Origin: Thalassomonas viridans | Lineage (GTDB): Bacteria > Pseudomonadota > Gammaproteobacteria > Enterobacterales > Alteromonadaceae | DNA: 64,000 bases | NCBI RefSeq assembly: GCF_000948985.2 | Contig: NZ_CP059733.1 | Coordinates: 4,650,001 to 4,714,000, forward strand | Reading direction: 5' to 3' | The notes under the pieces: model-generated | Seen by the model: only the letters and a program-made list of their open reading frames with translations | What the model was told of the DNA's origin: nothing | Databases searched by the model: none | Made by a program: the position numbers and the translations under genes | In this document: piece by piece, positions 37,084-46,477 of the stretch | Layout: every line of letters starts with the position of its first letter | How positions within the stretch are numbered: position 1 is the stretch's first letter

Positions 37084-37105
37084 GTTAATTGAACGTTCAA
37101 TTAAC
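37084..37105. promoter_or_regulatory. probable BetI operator
   Basis: GTTAATTGAACG and CGTTCAATTAAC overlap to form a perfect 22-bp palindrome centred on TTGAACGTTCAA, directly upstream of betI. TetR-type repressors bind such sites. It sits so near the first codons that transcription must begin within or next to it. Confidence 0.8.
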
Positions 37106-37298
37106 GCCATAATAACCATTCGAGTTCGAATTATCAAGTCACGCTAAAAAAGGCCATTTTGTTACACAGGTAAAAAAAGCCGCAAAACATGCGGGATAAA
37201 TTAGCAAATAACGCATTATTTCAGTCTTTCTTGCCGAGAAAAACCAAAGAAATTAATTACAAGACAAACTAAGTATCAAGCTTTCCCGGTAGAATAAC

Positions 37299-38210
37299 TT
37301 AGACTTCAATGGATTTTTCGCCGAGCAGGGCCCTGCCCCGTTGCTGGATTAAGTCCGCCAATTGCCGGTAAATGCCGCCTGCCAGCCCCCAGGTATGCCA
37401 GTAAAGGGTTTCCACATGGGCTTTACCCGGCAGCAGGTTGACCAGCTCGCCGGCGGTCAGCTCTTTTTTGATTTGCTGCTCGGGGATCAGGCAATATGCC
37501 AGCCCCTGGCGGGCAAGTTCGACAAAGGCTTCGGAAGAAGGCACGGTATGGCGGGGATAAGCATCGCCACCCAGGCCAAAATGCTGTTCTATAAACCGGG
37601 TGTGCATATTGTCTTTAACATCAAAAGACACGCCGGGGGCAGACCGTAAACCGGCGGCATCTATGCCACCGGCAAAATATTGCTGTGCAAATGCCGGACT
37701 TGCCACCAAAAGGTAGTTCACCTTGCCTAATTCAAAGGCCTGATAGCCGGGCAATATGCGGGCGTGTGAGCTGATGGCGGCACTGGCCTCCCCGGATTTG
37801 AGTTTTTCCGTAGTCCGGGTTTCATCAAGGATCAGCAGGTTCAGGGTTATCGCCCGGGATTTTAACAAGGGAGCAATGGCGCCGATAAACCAGGTGGCGA
37901 CGCTGTCGGCATTGACTGCCACCGAAAGATTCACCGCCTGCTCGCTGTCATCGGGCAGCAAGTCGTCGCTGAGCACACTTTCCAGCTGCTGCACCTGCCA
38001 GTAATGGCGCAACAGTTTCTCTCCCGCTTCCGTGGCGGTGATCGGCTGGCCGCGGATAATGACGGGCCGGGCGACATATTCCTCCAGTGCCTTAATGCGC
38101 TGCGACACCGCAGACTGTGAAATGTGCAGCTTAACGGCCGCCCCTTCAAAGCTTTGTTCCTGCATCACGGTATGCAGGGCATATAATAATTTATAATCAA
38201 GCCTGGCCAT
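37299..38210 (-). CDS. argP: LysR-family regulator ArgP
   Basis: 303 residues. The N-terminal winged helix-turn-helix (FEGAAVKLHISQSAVSQRIKA) starts MARLDYKLL as in ArgP. A LysR effector domain follows. In E. coli ArgP activates argO when arginine is high and is blocked by lysine. The divergent argO 182 bases away supports the name. Confidence 0.88.
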   Translation of the reverse strand: MARLDYKLLYALHTVMQEQSFEGAAVKLHISQSAVSQRIKALEEYVARPVIIRGQPITATEAGEKLLRHYWQVQQLESVLSDDLLPDDSEQAVNLSVAVNADSVATWFIGAIAPLLKSRAITLNLLILDETRTTEKLKSGEASAAISSHARILPGYQAFELGKVNYLLVASPAFAQQYFAGGIDAAGLRSAPGVSFDVKDNMHTRFIEQHFGLGGDAYPRHTVPSSEAFVELARQGLAYCLIPEQQIKKELTAGELVNLLPGKAHVETLYWHTWGLAGGIYRQLADLIQQRGRALLGEKSIEV

Positions 38211-38392
38211 TTTTTCTCCTTAGTAACTTGCCGAGAATCAACGACATTAATTTTACTAATACAATATTAAAATCATTAATTTTATTTATATGGTGGAGTT
38301 TATTACACTCCCAGACCTAAGAACAGGGAGCAGGCACAACCGGCCACAGAAAAGAGCAAAGGACAGCAAGTTAATACAGAGCAGGAAACAGC

Positions 38393-39013
38393 ATGAGCAT
38401 TTTACCTTTTATCCAGGGCTTCGGCCTGGGCGCCAGTATGATCATCCCCATAGGCGCGCAAAATTCTTTTATTATCAACCAGGGGATCAAGCGCAACCAT
38501 CACCTGACGGCCGCGACTATCTGCATATTTTGCGATATCAGTTTGTTTATGCTCGGTGTCTTTGGCGGCGCCGAGCTGATAGGAACAAACGATATCCTGT
38601 TTACCCTGATCACCTGGGCGGGCATACTGTTTTTACTGGGGTACGGGGCCTTATCGTTAAAAGCTGCCATCAACGCCGCAACCACAATCAACCGGGGAGA
38701 GGGAAATAATCAGTCATTTAAAGCCGTGGTCCTGACCACTTTGGCGGTGACCCTGCTTAATCCCCATGTGTATCTGGATACTGTGGTGATCCTCGGCAGT
38801 GTCGGCAGCCAATTCTCCGGCGCCGAAAAGCCCTGGTACCTGCTGGGACTTATGCTGGCTTCCATCCTCTGGTTTTACGGCTTATCTGTCTTTGCCGCCA
38901 AATTTTCCCCTGTGCTGGGGCAAAAAAGGGTCAAACAGGGCATAGATATCGCCATCGCCATTATTATGTGGCTGATTGCCTGGTCGCTGCTGGCTAACTG
39001 GCTGGCCCGTTAG
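38393..39013 (+). CDS. argO: arginine exporter ArgO (LysE family)
   Basis: A 206-residue membrane protein. The N-terminus MSILPFIQGFGLGASMIIPI and the following IGAQNSFIINQGI are diagnostic of the LysE/ArgO family. About six membrane segments follow. It exports arginine (and possibly canavanine or lysine). The 180-base AT-rich region between it and argP is the likely ArgP binding site. Confidence 0.9.
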   Translation: MSILPFIQGFGLGASMIIPIGAQNSFIINQGIKRNHHLTAATICIFCDISLFMLGVFGGAELIGTNDILFTLITWAGILFLLGYGALSLKAAINAATTINRGEGNNQSFKAVVLTTLAVTLLNPHVYLDTVVILGSVGSQFSGAEKPWYLLGLMLASILWFYGLSVFAAKFSPVLGQKRVKQGIDIAIAIIMWLIAWSLLANWLAR

Positions 39014-39062
39014 CACTTACGCCAATCCAGATTAGCCGGCTTCAGGCAACAGCCGGCATTTA

Positions 39063-41468
39063 TCAGGTGGCGAAAGTGAGCCTCGGCCGGGCTTCCGACG
39101 ACAGATCCACCTGCGGGTTACACAACAATAAACGGCTGGAGTCTATCTGCTCCTGCTCCACCATATAGCTTTTAAAGTGGTTAAGGCGTTTTAGCGACAG
39201 TTCATTTAAGGTTCTAAGCTCGGCTTCTGTCAGCTCCTCGGTGCCCACAGGCAAGCCGATATCCTGTGCGGTGGCAACGGCGCACAGGGTGACCCGGGTA
39301 TCCGGCTTGTCCTTCATCAGGGTAGCAAACTCGTTGAAAAAAGCGGTATGGTCCTGGGCGAACTCGCTTACCCCGGGAGAGAGCAACAGGTCGTTAAAGC
39401 GGACTTTTAGCAGGTATTCCCCGGCCGACAGGGTAATGGAAACCACATTGGCATAAGGCACGAAAGTGGTCATTAAATACTCCCTGGTGGCCCTCATGAC
39501 CGCCTGTTTGGTCAACAAGGTTAAAAAGCCGGAAAAACCGAAGGAAGGATCACTGGTATTGCCGGATAACGGGATATCCAGTTCAACATTGCCGTCGCTG
39601 TCCTTAAGCATGCCCAGGGCGACATTAAAAGGGATAGCGGTTTGATCTTTTAAGCTGTCTACCTGGTGGTCGTCGGCCGAAGTCAATTCTATCCCGCGCA
39701 ACAGGATATCGGTATGGCCGTCAATTTCTTCACCGGTTAAGGTCACATCCACTCCCAGATCCAGCTGGCCGCTTTGTAGCTCGTGCTGCAGGGCGTCTTT
39801 AATATAAGCGGAGATTGCCGGCAGGCTGATTTCCCGGAAGCCGCCGCTGAGCTTATAAACCGGCTCCGGCAAGAAAGGACTGGTATAACCCGACAAGTCA
39901 AATTTGGCATACTTGTTACTTTTACCCGTTAGCTTAAAGGCCGTTCTTGTCTCAGGCTGCTGGTTATTCACCGGCCCCGCCTCTAAGGTGCTGATGATAA
40001 AATCCCGTTTATAGGCGGGTTTGACACTCCGGTCGGTGAAGCGGATATGGCTGTCCTGCTCCAGGACAAATTCATTCATCACCAGGGCAAAATCCTGCCC
40101 CGGCGCCGCTGATTGCTGCGCTGCTTTCTCCTTACCCTGCACCTGTTTTTCCGGCCCTGGGGCTTCTTCTACAGCCTGTGCGGAGGAAAGCTTAACCAGG
40201 TTTTCAAGGTTTTTGTTTTCATCAAGGGAAAGGTCCAGCTCAAAACTGCCCAGACCGATCTTGTTGATACTCAGGCCGCCAGGTGAAGCCTGGACTTCCT
40301 TTACCGCAAGTGAGCTTATCCTGGCGATAGCCGGCAATTCATTATCGGTAAAATCGGAAAAACTCGCCCCGGTTAAGGTTATTTCATCCATCCTGAGGGC
40401 GGGAATATTTTCTGTGACCGCCAGCAGGATATTATCCAGCTTCAGCGTTTCAAAGGCCATCAGCTGATTCTGCGCCTCCCGGTGATAACCCCTGGCGTCC
40501 GTTAGTACCAAATTGGCGTCCCCTTTAATCACAGGCAGCGAACCTTCAGGCGCGCCGAAAACCAGCGCCAGGTCAAGCGCCTTAGACTCAAGCAATTGTT
40601 TTGATAGCGTAAAATGGGTCTGTTCCTGCTCAAGGTGCAAGGTATCTATAACCAGGCCCGTCTCCTTAAAGTCAAGTTTAAGCTTGTCCTTCTTATTGCT
40701 CTGCACGTGCAGATTTGTCCGGTAGTCCAACACACCCGAGTGCAGGAATATGCCTTCGGGGAGCCAGGGGGACAGCCGGGTCAAATCAAAATCTTCCAGT
40801 GCAAGATCGGCTTCAATTGCCGCCGTTTCTTGTCTGATGATGCCATCGAGTCCCAGGGTTAAAGGCGCCTGGTTCACTTTAGCGTTAAGGGCAACAGAAA
40901 AATCCTGGCGGTTTGCCGTCGCCTCGACATCAGCAAGTTCCAGGCTGTCGATAACTAACTCATGCTGCCCCTGGGGCAGATTAACCGCCAGGGTGGAATT
41001 TTTCACCTTAAGTGCAGGCAGCTCCAAAGTATAAGGGAACTCCTTTTCCTGCTCCTGCTCGCCATCTTCCCCGGCCTTATCTGCAGCTGGCACCGCAAAG
41101 CCGGCAACTTCAAAGCTGTCGCCCTTTTGGCTGATATCCAGGAATAAACCATCAAGGTTAAATTCATTGATATGGATGCGGTCGAACAATAACTGATACA
41201 GGCGAATACGCACCACCAGGCTATCCAGGCGGAAAAGCTGTTTTTCCCGGTCAGCCGCCGGATGCAGGGTTAAATTGCTGACGCTCAATTTAGACAGGAA
41301 AGGGTTATAGCGGATACTGGTGTCATCCGATAACACCAGGTTCTGCGGCACCAGCATATCGGCAATAAAATAACGGCTGGCCGCCGGTGACAGTAACCAG
41401 ATAAGGCAATATAAGCCAAGGAAAAGTAAAAGGATAATTTTTGTTATTTTTATTGCGATCGTACGCAT
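39063..41468 (-). CDS. DUF748-domain envelope protein (AsmA-like)
   Basis: An 801-residue protein with one N-terminal membrane anchor (KIILLLFLGLYCLIWLL). The rest is rich in beta strands and repeats of the AsmA/DUF748 type (VSNLTLHPAADREKQLFRLDSL, IRLYQLLFDRIHINEFNLDG). Members span the periplasm as beta-bridges thought to carry lipids. It ends with an OmpA-like piece (ARLTFAT preceded by TLNELSLKRLNHFKSYM). A stretch of residues 410-440 is Gln/Lys-rich. Stands alone; its ATG is 97 codons from nothing of note. Confidence 0.8.
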   Translation of the reverse strand: MRTIAIKITKIILLLFLGLYCLIWLLSPAASRYFIADMLVPQNLVLSDDTSIRYNPFLSKLSVSNLTLHPAADREKQLFRLDSLVVRIRLYQLLFDRIHINEFNLDGLFLDISQKGDSFEVAGFAVPAADKAGEDGEQEQEKEFPYTLELPALKVKNSTLAVNLPQGQHELVIDSLELADVEATANRQDFSVALNAKVNQAPLTLGLDGIIRQETAAIEADLALEDFDLTRLSPWLPEGIFLHSGVLDYRTNLHVQSNKKDKLKLDFKETGLVIDTLHLEQEQTHFTLSKQLLESKALDLALVFGAPEGSLPVIKGDANLVLTDARGYHREAQNQLMAFETLKLDNILLAVTENIPALRMDEITLTGASFSDFTDNELPAIARISSLAVKEVQASPGGLSINKIGLGSFELDLSLDENKNLENLVKLSSAQAVEEAPGPEKQVQGKEKAAQQSAAPGQDFALVMNEFVLEQDSHIRFTDRSVKPAYKRDFIISTLEAGPVNNQQPETRTAFKLTGKSNKYAKFDLSGYTSPFLPEPVYKLSGGFREISLPAISAYIKDALQHELQSGQLDLGVDVTLTGEEIDGHTDILLRGIELTSADDHQVDSLKDQTAIPFNVALGMLKDSDGNVELDIPLSGNTSDPSFGFSGFLTLLTKQAVMRATREYLMTTFVPYANVVSITLSAGEYLLKVRFNDLLLSPGVSEFAQDHTAFFNEFATLMKDKPDTRVTLCAVATAQDIGLPVGTEELTEAELRTLNELSLKRLNHFKSYMVEQEQIDSSRLLLCNPQVDLSSEARPRLTFAT

Positions 41469-41696
41469 AATTTAAACCCTGATCCGTTTGCTGAGAAATA
41501 TTGTCGGCGTTAGCAGGACATTGTACTAAGAAAAAAACAAAAATTAACCGGCGAGCAAAGAATATTTAACTTCAAACAGAGAATCAGCGCTTTAATTCGC
41601 AAAGCGGCCTTTTATCTGCAAAGAGGCACAGCGCAGAAAGACCGCCTAATTTGCCCGGACAGGCAAAAAATAAAAACTCAAAAGAGAGCAGGAAAA

Positions 41697-41861
41697 TTAA
41701 GACGAGTAAATCAGGGTTTCTCCCTGGCGAAGAGAATCCTTAATAACTATTTTTTTCATAATATTAAGCAACTTACTATCATCGGTACTATCAAGTAACG
41801 GCATGGATTGCACGGTAAAGTTTTTTTCACTTTGGCTGGCCGGTTGCTGATTTGCATTCAT
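41697..41861 (-). CDS. small hypothetical protein, 54 residues
   Basis: The frame begins ATG (41861) with GTGGA upstream and ends TAA. The product starts MNANQQPASQSEKNF and ends RQGETLIYSS, polar at the front, with LLNIMKKIVIKDSL in the middle. It has no cysteine and no signal peptide. I do not recognise it. It lies in the 577-base gap between the DUF748 gene and prsT; the rest of that gap shows no other gene. No homologues can be tested here, so it may be a chance frame. Confidence 0.4.
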   Translation of the reverse strand: MNANQQPASQSEKNFTVQSMPLLDSTDDSKLLNIMKKIVIKDSLRQGETLIYSS

Positions 41862-42003
41862 GATAATAGATCCACTTCGTTGAAAAATGTCGCCGTTGCT
41901 CAGGCAGATCGGGATATGGCCGGATAATAACGCAGAAAGTTTTCGGTTAACTTGATCTGGCGCAAGAAAAAGTGTTTTTTTTTCGCCGTAATGTTTATCT
42001 TTA

Positions 42004-42025
42004 ACCGGGAGATCCTCCTCCCGGT
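42004..42025 (-). terminator. terminator-like hairpin after prsT
   Basis: ACCGGGAG pairs with CTCCCGGT around 6 bases, about 20 bases after the prsT stop. No good T-run follows. Confidence 0.45.
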
Positions 42026-42045
42026 ATCTGTCAGCCCGGCAAAAA

Positions 42046-44874
42046 TCAGTTTTCTAATGATTTTAACAAGGCCTCGGCATCTTTTTTACCGGCATAAGCC
42101 TGTTCATTGGCCAGTACGTCTTTAAGGTATTTGACCGCCTCAAGATTACGTCCCATCTTATTCAGGGTATAGGCAAGGTGATATTGTACTTCCATATTAT
42201 CGACATCCAGGGCCAGTGCCTGGCGGTATAAAGGCAAGGCCTGCTGGTAATTGCCCCGCAGGGTCTCAACCCAGGCTTTAGTGTCGATAATGGCAACATT
42301 ATCCGGTAACCGGGCATAAGCGGCATCGGCGTATTGCGCCGCTTTATCAAAATTCTCCAGGCTTAAATAGATGGCGGCGGCATTGTTAAACAGTACCGGT
42401 GCATCGGGGAAACGTGCGATCAGGGTATCGTAAAACTCCCCTGCTTTGGCCAGCTCTCCCAGGCCCTTATAACTGTCCGCCAGGGCGATAGCGCTGAGCA
42501 ATTCATCCGGATAACGCTTTAATCTTGCCTCCAGCAAATCAACCGCCTGCCGGTATTGCCCCTGTTCCTGGTATACCCGGTACAATCCCAGGGTAGCCTG
42601 CTGGGAGGCACTTGAGGTGAGTGCTTCCCGGTAAACGGCAATCGCCTGAGCATATTGGCCGTTAAGACGATAGGTATCCCCTTTTAAAGCCGAGATCAAA
42701 CCGTTTTTTGGCATCACCTGTTCCAGTTGCCTGATAGTGGCCATGGCATTATCAAAGTCCTTGCGCTTCTGATAAATATCTATCAACTGCAAATATGCCG
42801 GAACCAGGGTGCTGTCCCTGGTGATGGCTTTTTCCAGGTTGGTGATGGCATTATCGTTTTCACCGAACAATACCTGGGTTTTAGCCAGCGCCAGCAGAGC
42901 CTGCCCTTTTTCCACACTGTGCTTCACCGCCAGCTGGTGGGCCTGCAATGCCTTATCGTTTTGCTTGCTTTTCAGGTAAAGTCCGGCGGCAAGCAGCTGG
43001 ATTTCGGCATCCTTGTTAAAACGGTTCAGGTATTCTTCCACCAGTTCCAGTGCCCGGTCTATGTCGTTCAGTTTAGTGTGATAGTCAGCCAGGCGGCTTA
43101 AAGCGACATTGTTTCCTCGATCCTGGGCATAAGCCTTTTCAAGCCAGGTTAAGGCATTGGCGGGTTCGTTAAGACGCAAATAGTTATCCGCAAGCTCAAG
43201 CATTAAAGTAGTATTGGGATTGTTTTGCTCCAGATACTGGTGCAGGCGTCTGTTCGACTGTTTGATACGGCCCGACAACATATCCATGCGGGCAAGATGA
43301 AGCACCGCCTGGTAATTATCCGCATCCAGCTTTAACGCCTGCTCAAAGGCAAAGCGGGCCTTTTCATGCTCGCCGTTAAGCCCGAGCAAACTGCCTTTTA
43401 GCTGATGTAAAAAACTGTCCTGTTCGCGCAGGGCTATGGCCTTATCCACGGAACCAAGCGCCAGTTCCAGCTGTTGGTTATCCTGGTAGGCCCGGGTAAA
43501 CAACAGATATAAATCAGCCTTGTCTGTTTGTGCATTCGCCAATCCTTCAGCCTGCTGCAAATGGCCGATGGCCTGCTCTGCCTGCCCCCGGCTCAGGTAT
43601 AACCTGGCAATATCCAGGTGTGCGCCGCTTTCCCGGGGCAGTGCCCGGATAACATCGAGAAAATAACGCTCGGCTTTTTCTGCCGCGCCGGTTGCCATAT
43701 AGGCACGGCCAAGCAGGCTCCAGGTTTCGACATCGCCGGGGTTAATCAAACGCGCCTTCACCAGGTAGCTTTTTGCTGAAAAAGGCTCGTTTAATTTAAA
43801 CTCGGTTTTCGCCAGCAGTTTTAATGCCCGGGTATCTTCCTTGTTAATATCATAATACTTACGTAAGGCATCCCGGGCTTTAAGGTATTGCCCCTGGCCA
43901 TAGCTGATCACCCCGGCCAGATAATAATAAACCGGGTTGGCCTGCATCACTTCGTCCGGCACACCGGTTAATACGGTATTGAGGTGCTCTATCGTTGCTT
44001 CAGACTCGGCCTGGTTGCCCAAAGCAATGTTAATGATCGCCTTAAGGTAATTTGCCCTGGGTTCATTGGGGATCTGGTTGGTTATCACAGTCACATCCAG
44101 CAAGGCCGCCTGATATTGTCCCTTATCAATCAGTAAGCCGGCACGCATCAGCAGCGCCGGAAAGTTCTCGCGGTTAAGGGCGATAACCTCATTAATTTTC
44201 GCCAGCGCCGCTTCTGCCCCTCCCTGCATTTGCTCTATATTGGCCAGCATCAGCAGGGCGTTGGTATTGGTGGGGGCTTTTGCCAGTGCCAGCTCGGCAT
44301 GCTCCCTCGCCTGCCTGAGGTTTTCCCGTAGCAGGGCAACCTGTGCCCGCCCCAAAATCGCCAGGACATTATTGCCGTTATACTCAAGTGCCTGGCGGAA
44401 ACTCTGCTCGGCCCTGACATATTTTTTTTGCGCAACAAAAGCCTGCCCCTTAAGCATGGCAATCTTGCTTTTTAAACGGGCATTGCTGCCTGGAGGAAAA
44501 TTACTGGCAACAACAGGCTCATATTTTTTTTGCAACAGCAAAGCTTCAAGCATAAGCGGTAAAATACGCTTTTCATCGGCGCCGTGTTTAAGGGCATAAG
44601 TCAGCTCTATTTCGGCAGCCGCACCGTCTCCCTGGGCAATCAGCACCTCCGCCATCAATATTTTCGAAGGCAGATGGTTGGGATTGTTTTTCAGCGAATT
44701 TTTTAAAAACACCACCGCCGTATTCAAATCCGACTGGGCAAAACTGCGCAGCGCATCCTCATAGGCCTGGTTCGCCTGCTGTTCGGTAAACGCCAAGGTT
44801 TTGACATTCACAAAACAGCCAAGAATAAATATCAGAAAAATTTGTTGGATCAGTTTTATCTGGCGTTTAGCCAT
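42046..44874 (-). CDS. prsT: PEP-CTERM system TPR protein PrsT
   Basis: 942 residues from the ATG at 44874 (MAKRQIKLIQQ); a longer frame begins at 44904. A signal segment (IFLIFILGCFVNVKTLA) is followed by about 25 tandem TPR-like repeats (for example NAVVFLKNSLKNNPNHLPSK, AKAGEFYDTLIARFPDAP). The layout fits PrsT, which accompanies exosortase/PEP-CTERM systems. It is divergent from a PEP-CTERM substrate at 45299, which supports the name. TPR proteins of this type work in export of extracellular polymers. No exosortase gene is in the window. Confidence 0.85.
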   Translation of the reverse strand: MAKRQIKLIQQIFLIFILGCFVNVKTLAFTEQQANQAYEDALRSFAQSDLNTAVVFLKNSLKNNPNHLPSKILMAEVLIAQGDGAAAEIELTYALKHGADEKRILPLMLEALLLQKKYEPVVASNFPPGSNARLKSKIAMLKGQAFVAQKKYVRAEQSFRQALEYNGNNVLAILGRAQVALLRENLRQAREHAELALAKAPTNTNALLMLANIEQMQGGAEAALAKINEVIALNRENFPALLMRAGLLIDKGQYQAALLDVTVITNQIPNEPRANYLKAIINIALGNQAESEATIEHLNTVLTGVPDEVMQANPVYYYLAGVISYGQGQYLKARDALRKYYDINKEDTRALKLLAKTEFKLNEPFSAKSYLVKARLINPGDVETWSLLGRAYMATGAAEKAERYFLDVIRALPRESGAHLDIARLYLSRGQAEQAIGHLQQAEGLANAQTDKADLYLLFTRAYQDNQQLELALGSVDKAIALREQDSFLHQLKGSLLGLNGEHEKARFAFEQALKLDADNYQAVLHLARMDMLSGRIKQSNRRLHQYLEQNNPNTTLMLELADNYLRLNEPANALTWLEKAYAQDRGNNVALSRLADYHTKLNDIDRALELVEEYLNRFNKDAEIQLLAAGLYLKSKQNDKALQAHQLAVKHSVEKGQALLALAKTQVLFGENDNAITNLEKAITRDSTLVPAYLQLIDIYQKRKDFDNAMATIRQLEQVMPKNGLISALKGDTYRLNGQYAQAIAVYREALTSSASQQATLGLYRVYQEQGQYRQAVDLLEARLKRYPDELLSAIALADSYKGLGELAKAGEFYDTLIARFPDAPVLFNNAAAIYLSLENFDKAAQYADAAYARLPDNVAIIDTKAWVETLRGNYQQALPLYRQALALDVDNMEVQYHLAYTLNKMGRNLEAVKYLKDVLANEQAYAGKKDAEALLKSLEN

Positions 44875-45298
44875 AGGAAGAAATCCCTGCATCAATAACA
44901 ACAATGAAAAAGCGACAAGTTAGTGTTATGGTAAAATATTTTCCCGGTTAAGTGAAATAACTTATCCTGGATTCGGCTGCTGGTTGAAGCCAAACCAGAA
45001 GCTAAGCCAAAAACTAAGGCATAAGTCCGGCCATAACTCATCTGTCTATTTCTTTTACATCTAAGTGTCAATTTATTTTACAAATCCATGACATTTTTTA
45101 TCGGGTTTATACGAATAACCGGCTAAGGGACGGTAAAGATTTATGTTTCCAATTTTGGTCTATTTTTTGTATAATCCGGTTTATGTGTATGCATTAGTGC
45201 GTCCGGCATATTTTGCCGTCATTTATCAGACAAATTTACATGCGTAACTAGCCGTAATTGCGCCAAAGAAAAGTGCAGTAGTATAGGAAGGGTGGACA
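44875..45298. other. prsT / PEP-CTERM divergent intergenic region
   Basis: 424 bases with no gene. It holds promoters for two divergent genes. A sigma-70 pair for the + gene is given separately. A GG-N10-GT near 45156 resembles a sigma-54 site only weakly. Confidence 0.5.
45146..45175 (+). promoter_or_regulatory. candidate sigma-70 promoter of the PEP-CTERM gene
   Basis: TATAAT at 45170-45175 lies 18 bases after TTTCCA (45146-45151). The leader would be about 117 bases. The downstream ribosome site AGGAAGGGTGG is very strong. Confidence 0.45.
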
Positions 45299-46159
45299 AT
45301 GAAAAACATAACAAAATGGATAACCGCGTTATCCTTGACATTTAGCAGCGTTATCGCCGTTGCCGCGGATATTCCGGCAACCAGCATAATGGATAATTAT
45401 GTCGGCGCCGGTTACGGCAATGACGTCTACGGTTCCCAATCCCAGTTTGATATTGACCAGATGGTGGTCAGCCGTACCGGTACTACCATGAGCGTCGGCA
45501 TCTATACCGCCTTCTCAGCTAATCACAATTACCTGATGGGGGATCTCTTTATGTCGGCAGACCCGACAGATCCCGATGCCAACCCCTGGAATCCCGCGCC
45601 GAACGACAGGTATTCCGACAGCCACACCAGCAATACCGGCACCGACTGGAATTATGCCTATACCATTTACGATTACAAAAAGAACAGAAACCAACACTGG
45701 AGCCACCGCGACAATACCGATGGTTACGGCCGCTTAGTCTCGGGATTTGATCAAAGTGACCTCACCACTTCAAGCGAAAATCACAACAGTGCCAGACACG
45801 ATCAGACGGTTTCGCTAAACAGTGCCACCCGTTCAGGTAATGCCTATGACAATATTCATAGTAACTGGAGTTACTGGAACACCACGGAAAACGTCTACAG
45901 CATGAACGGCATCAGTTATAACCTGATCAGTTTTGAATTTGATGTCGCCGGTACTGCGCTGGCAACCGCTAACCAAATCGCTTTTCGCTGGGCCATGTCA
46001 TGCGCCAACGATATTATTGAAGGTTTAGTGTCCATCAGCGGTGACACTCCGGTTGATGTGCCTGAGCCGGAAACCCTGTTACTGCTGCTGTTAGGCCTGG
46101 CCGGTATCGCGGCCCGCCGCAAGGCATCCGCCGGTACAGCGCAGCCGCTAGCCAGATAA
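45299..46159 (+). CDS. PEP-CTERM sorting-domain protein
   Basis: 286 residues with a signal peptide (hydrophobic start, cleavage near AVA-AD). The C-terminus has the sorting signal: VPEPETLLLLLLGLAGIAARR, then a short tail. An exosortase should cleave at PEP and leave the protein on the outer surface. The middle is rich in Asn, Asp, Ser and Tyr with no family I know. The neighbour PrsT fits this pathway. Confidence 0.85.
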   Translation: MKNITKWITALSLTFSSVIAVAADIPATSIMDNYVGAGYGNDVYGSQSQFDIDQMVVSRTGTTMSVGIYTAFSANHNYLMGDLFMSADPTDPDANPWNPAPNDRYSDSHTSNTGTDWNYAYTIYDYKKNRNQHWSHRDNTDGYGRLVSGFDQSDLTTSSENHNSARHDQTVSLNSATRSGNAYDNIHSNWSYWNTTENVYSMNGISYNLISFEFDVAGTALATANQIAFRWAMSCANDIIEGLVSISGDTPVDVPEPETLLLLLLGLAGIAARRKASAGTAQPLAR

Positions 46160-46200
46160 ATACCTGCCGGGCAACCGGCAAACACCTCCCCTTCCTTCAT

Positions 46201-46240
46201 TTCAGGGAGATACCTTTTCAGGTATCTCCCTGAATTTTTT
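46201..46240 (+). terminator. terminator of the PEP-CTERM gene
   Basis: TTCAGGGAGATACCT and AGGTATCTCCCTGAA form a perfect 15-bp stem around TTTC, followed by six T. The rest of the 318-base gap to the aminotransferase gene has no gene. Confidence 0.95.
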
Positions 46241-46429
46241 CCAGCGCCAGAATTCCGGATATAGCACAATCCCTGCCAGGGACAAAAGCTGTTCAACTGA
46301 ATGCAGTCAATTTATCCTGGAAGGGTGATGATTTCTAAGGGGGTTCGCCTGCATCATGGCAGAAAAATCAAGACAGGGAATGAATCTGTAGTTATCAGTG
46401 AAGAAAGTAAAAGTGCACCGGCAGCAGGA

Positions 46430-46463
46430 GGAAGAAAGACGGTACGGATAGGCCCGTACCGTC
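46430..46463 (-). terminator. terminator of the aminotransferase gene
   Basis: GACGGTACGG and CCGTACCGTC form a perfect 10-bp stem around 6 bases; on the minus strand TTTCTTCC follows. It is 15 bases after the stop codon. Confidence 0.75.
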
Positions 46464-46477
46464 AGCAGACTCGAAGA

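Noticed and set aside
46301..46400. Sequence similar to part of the 162-bp repeat (GGCAGAAAAATC ... TGTAGTTATCAG)
   Set aside because: Only short words match and no inverted arm pairs with it; chance is likely.
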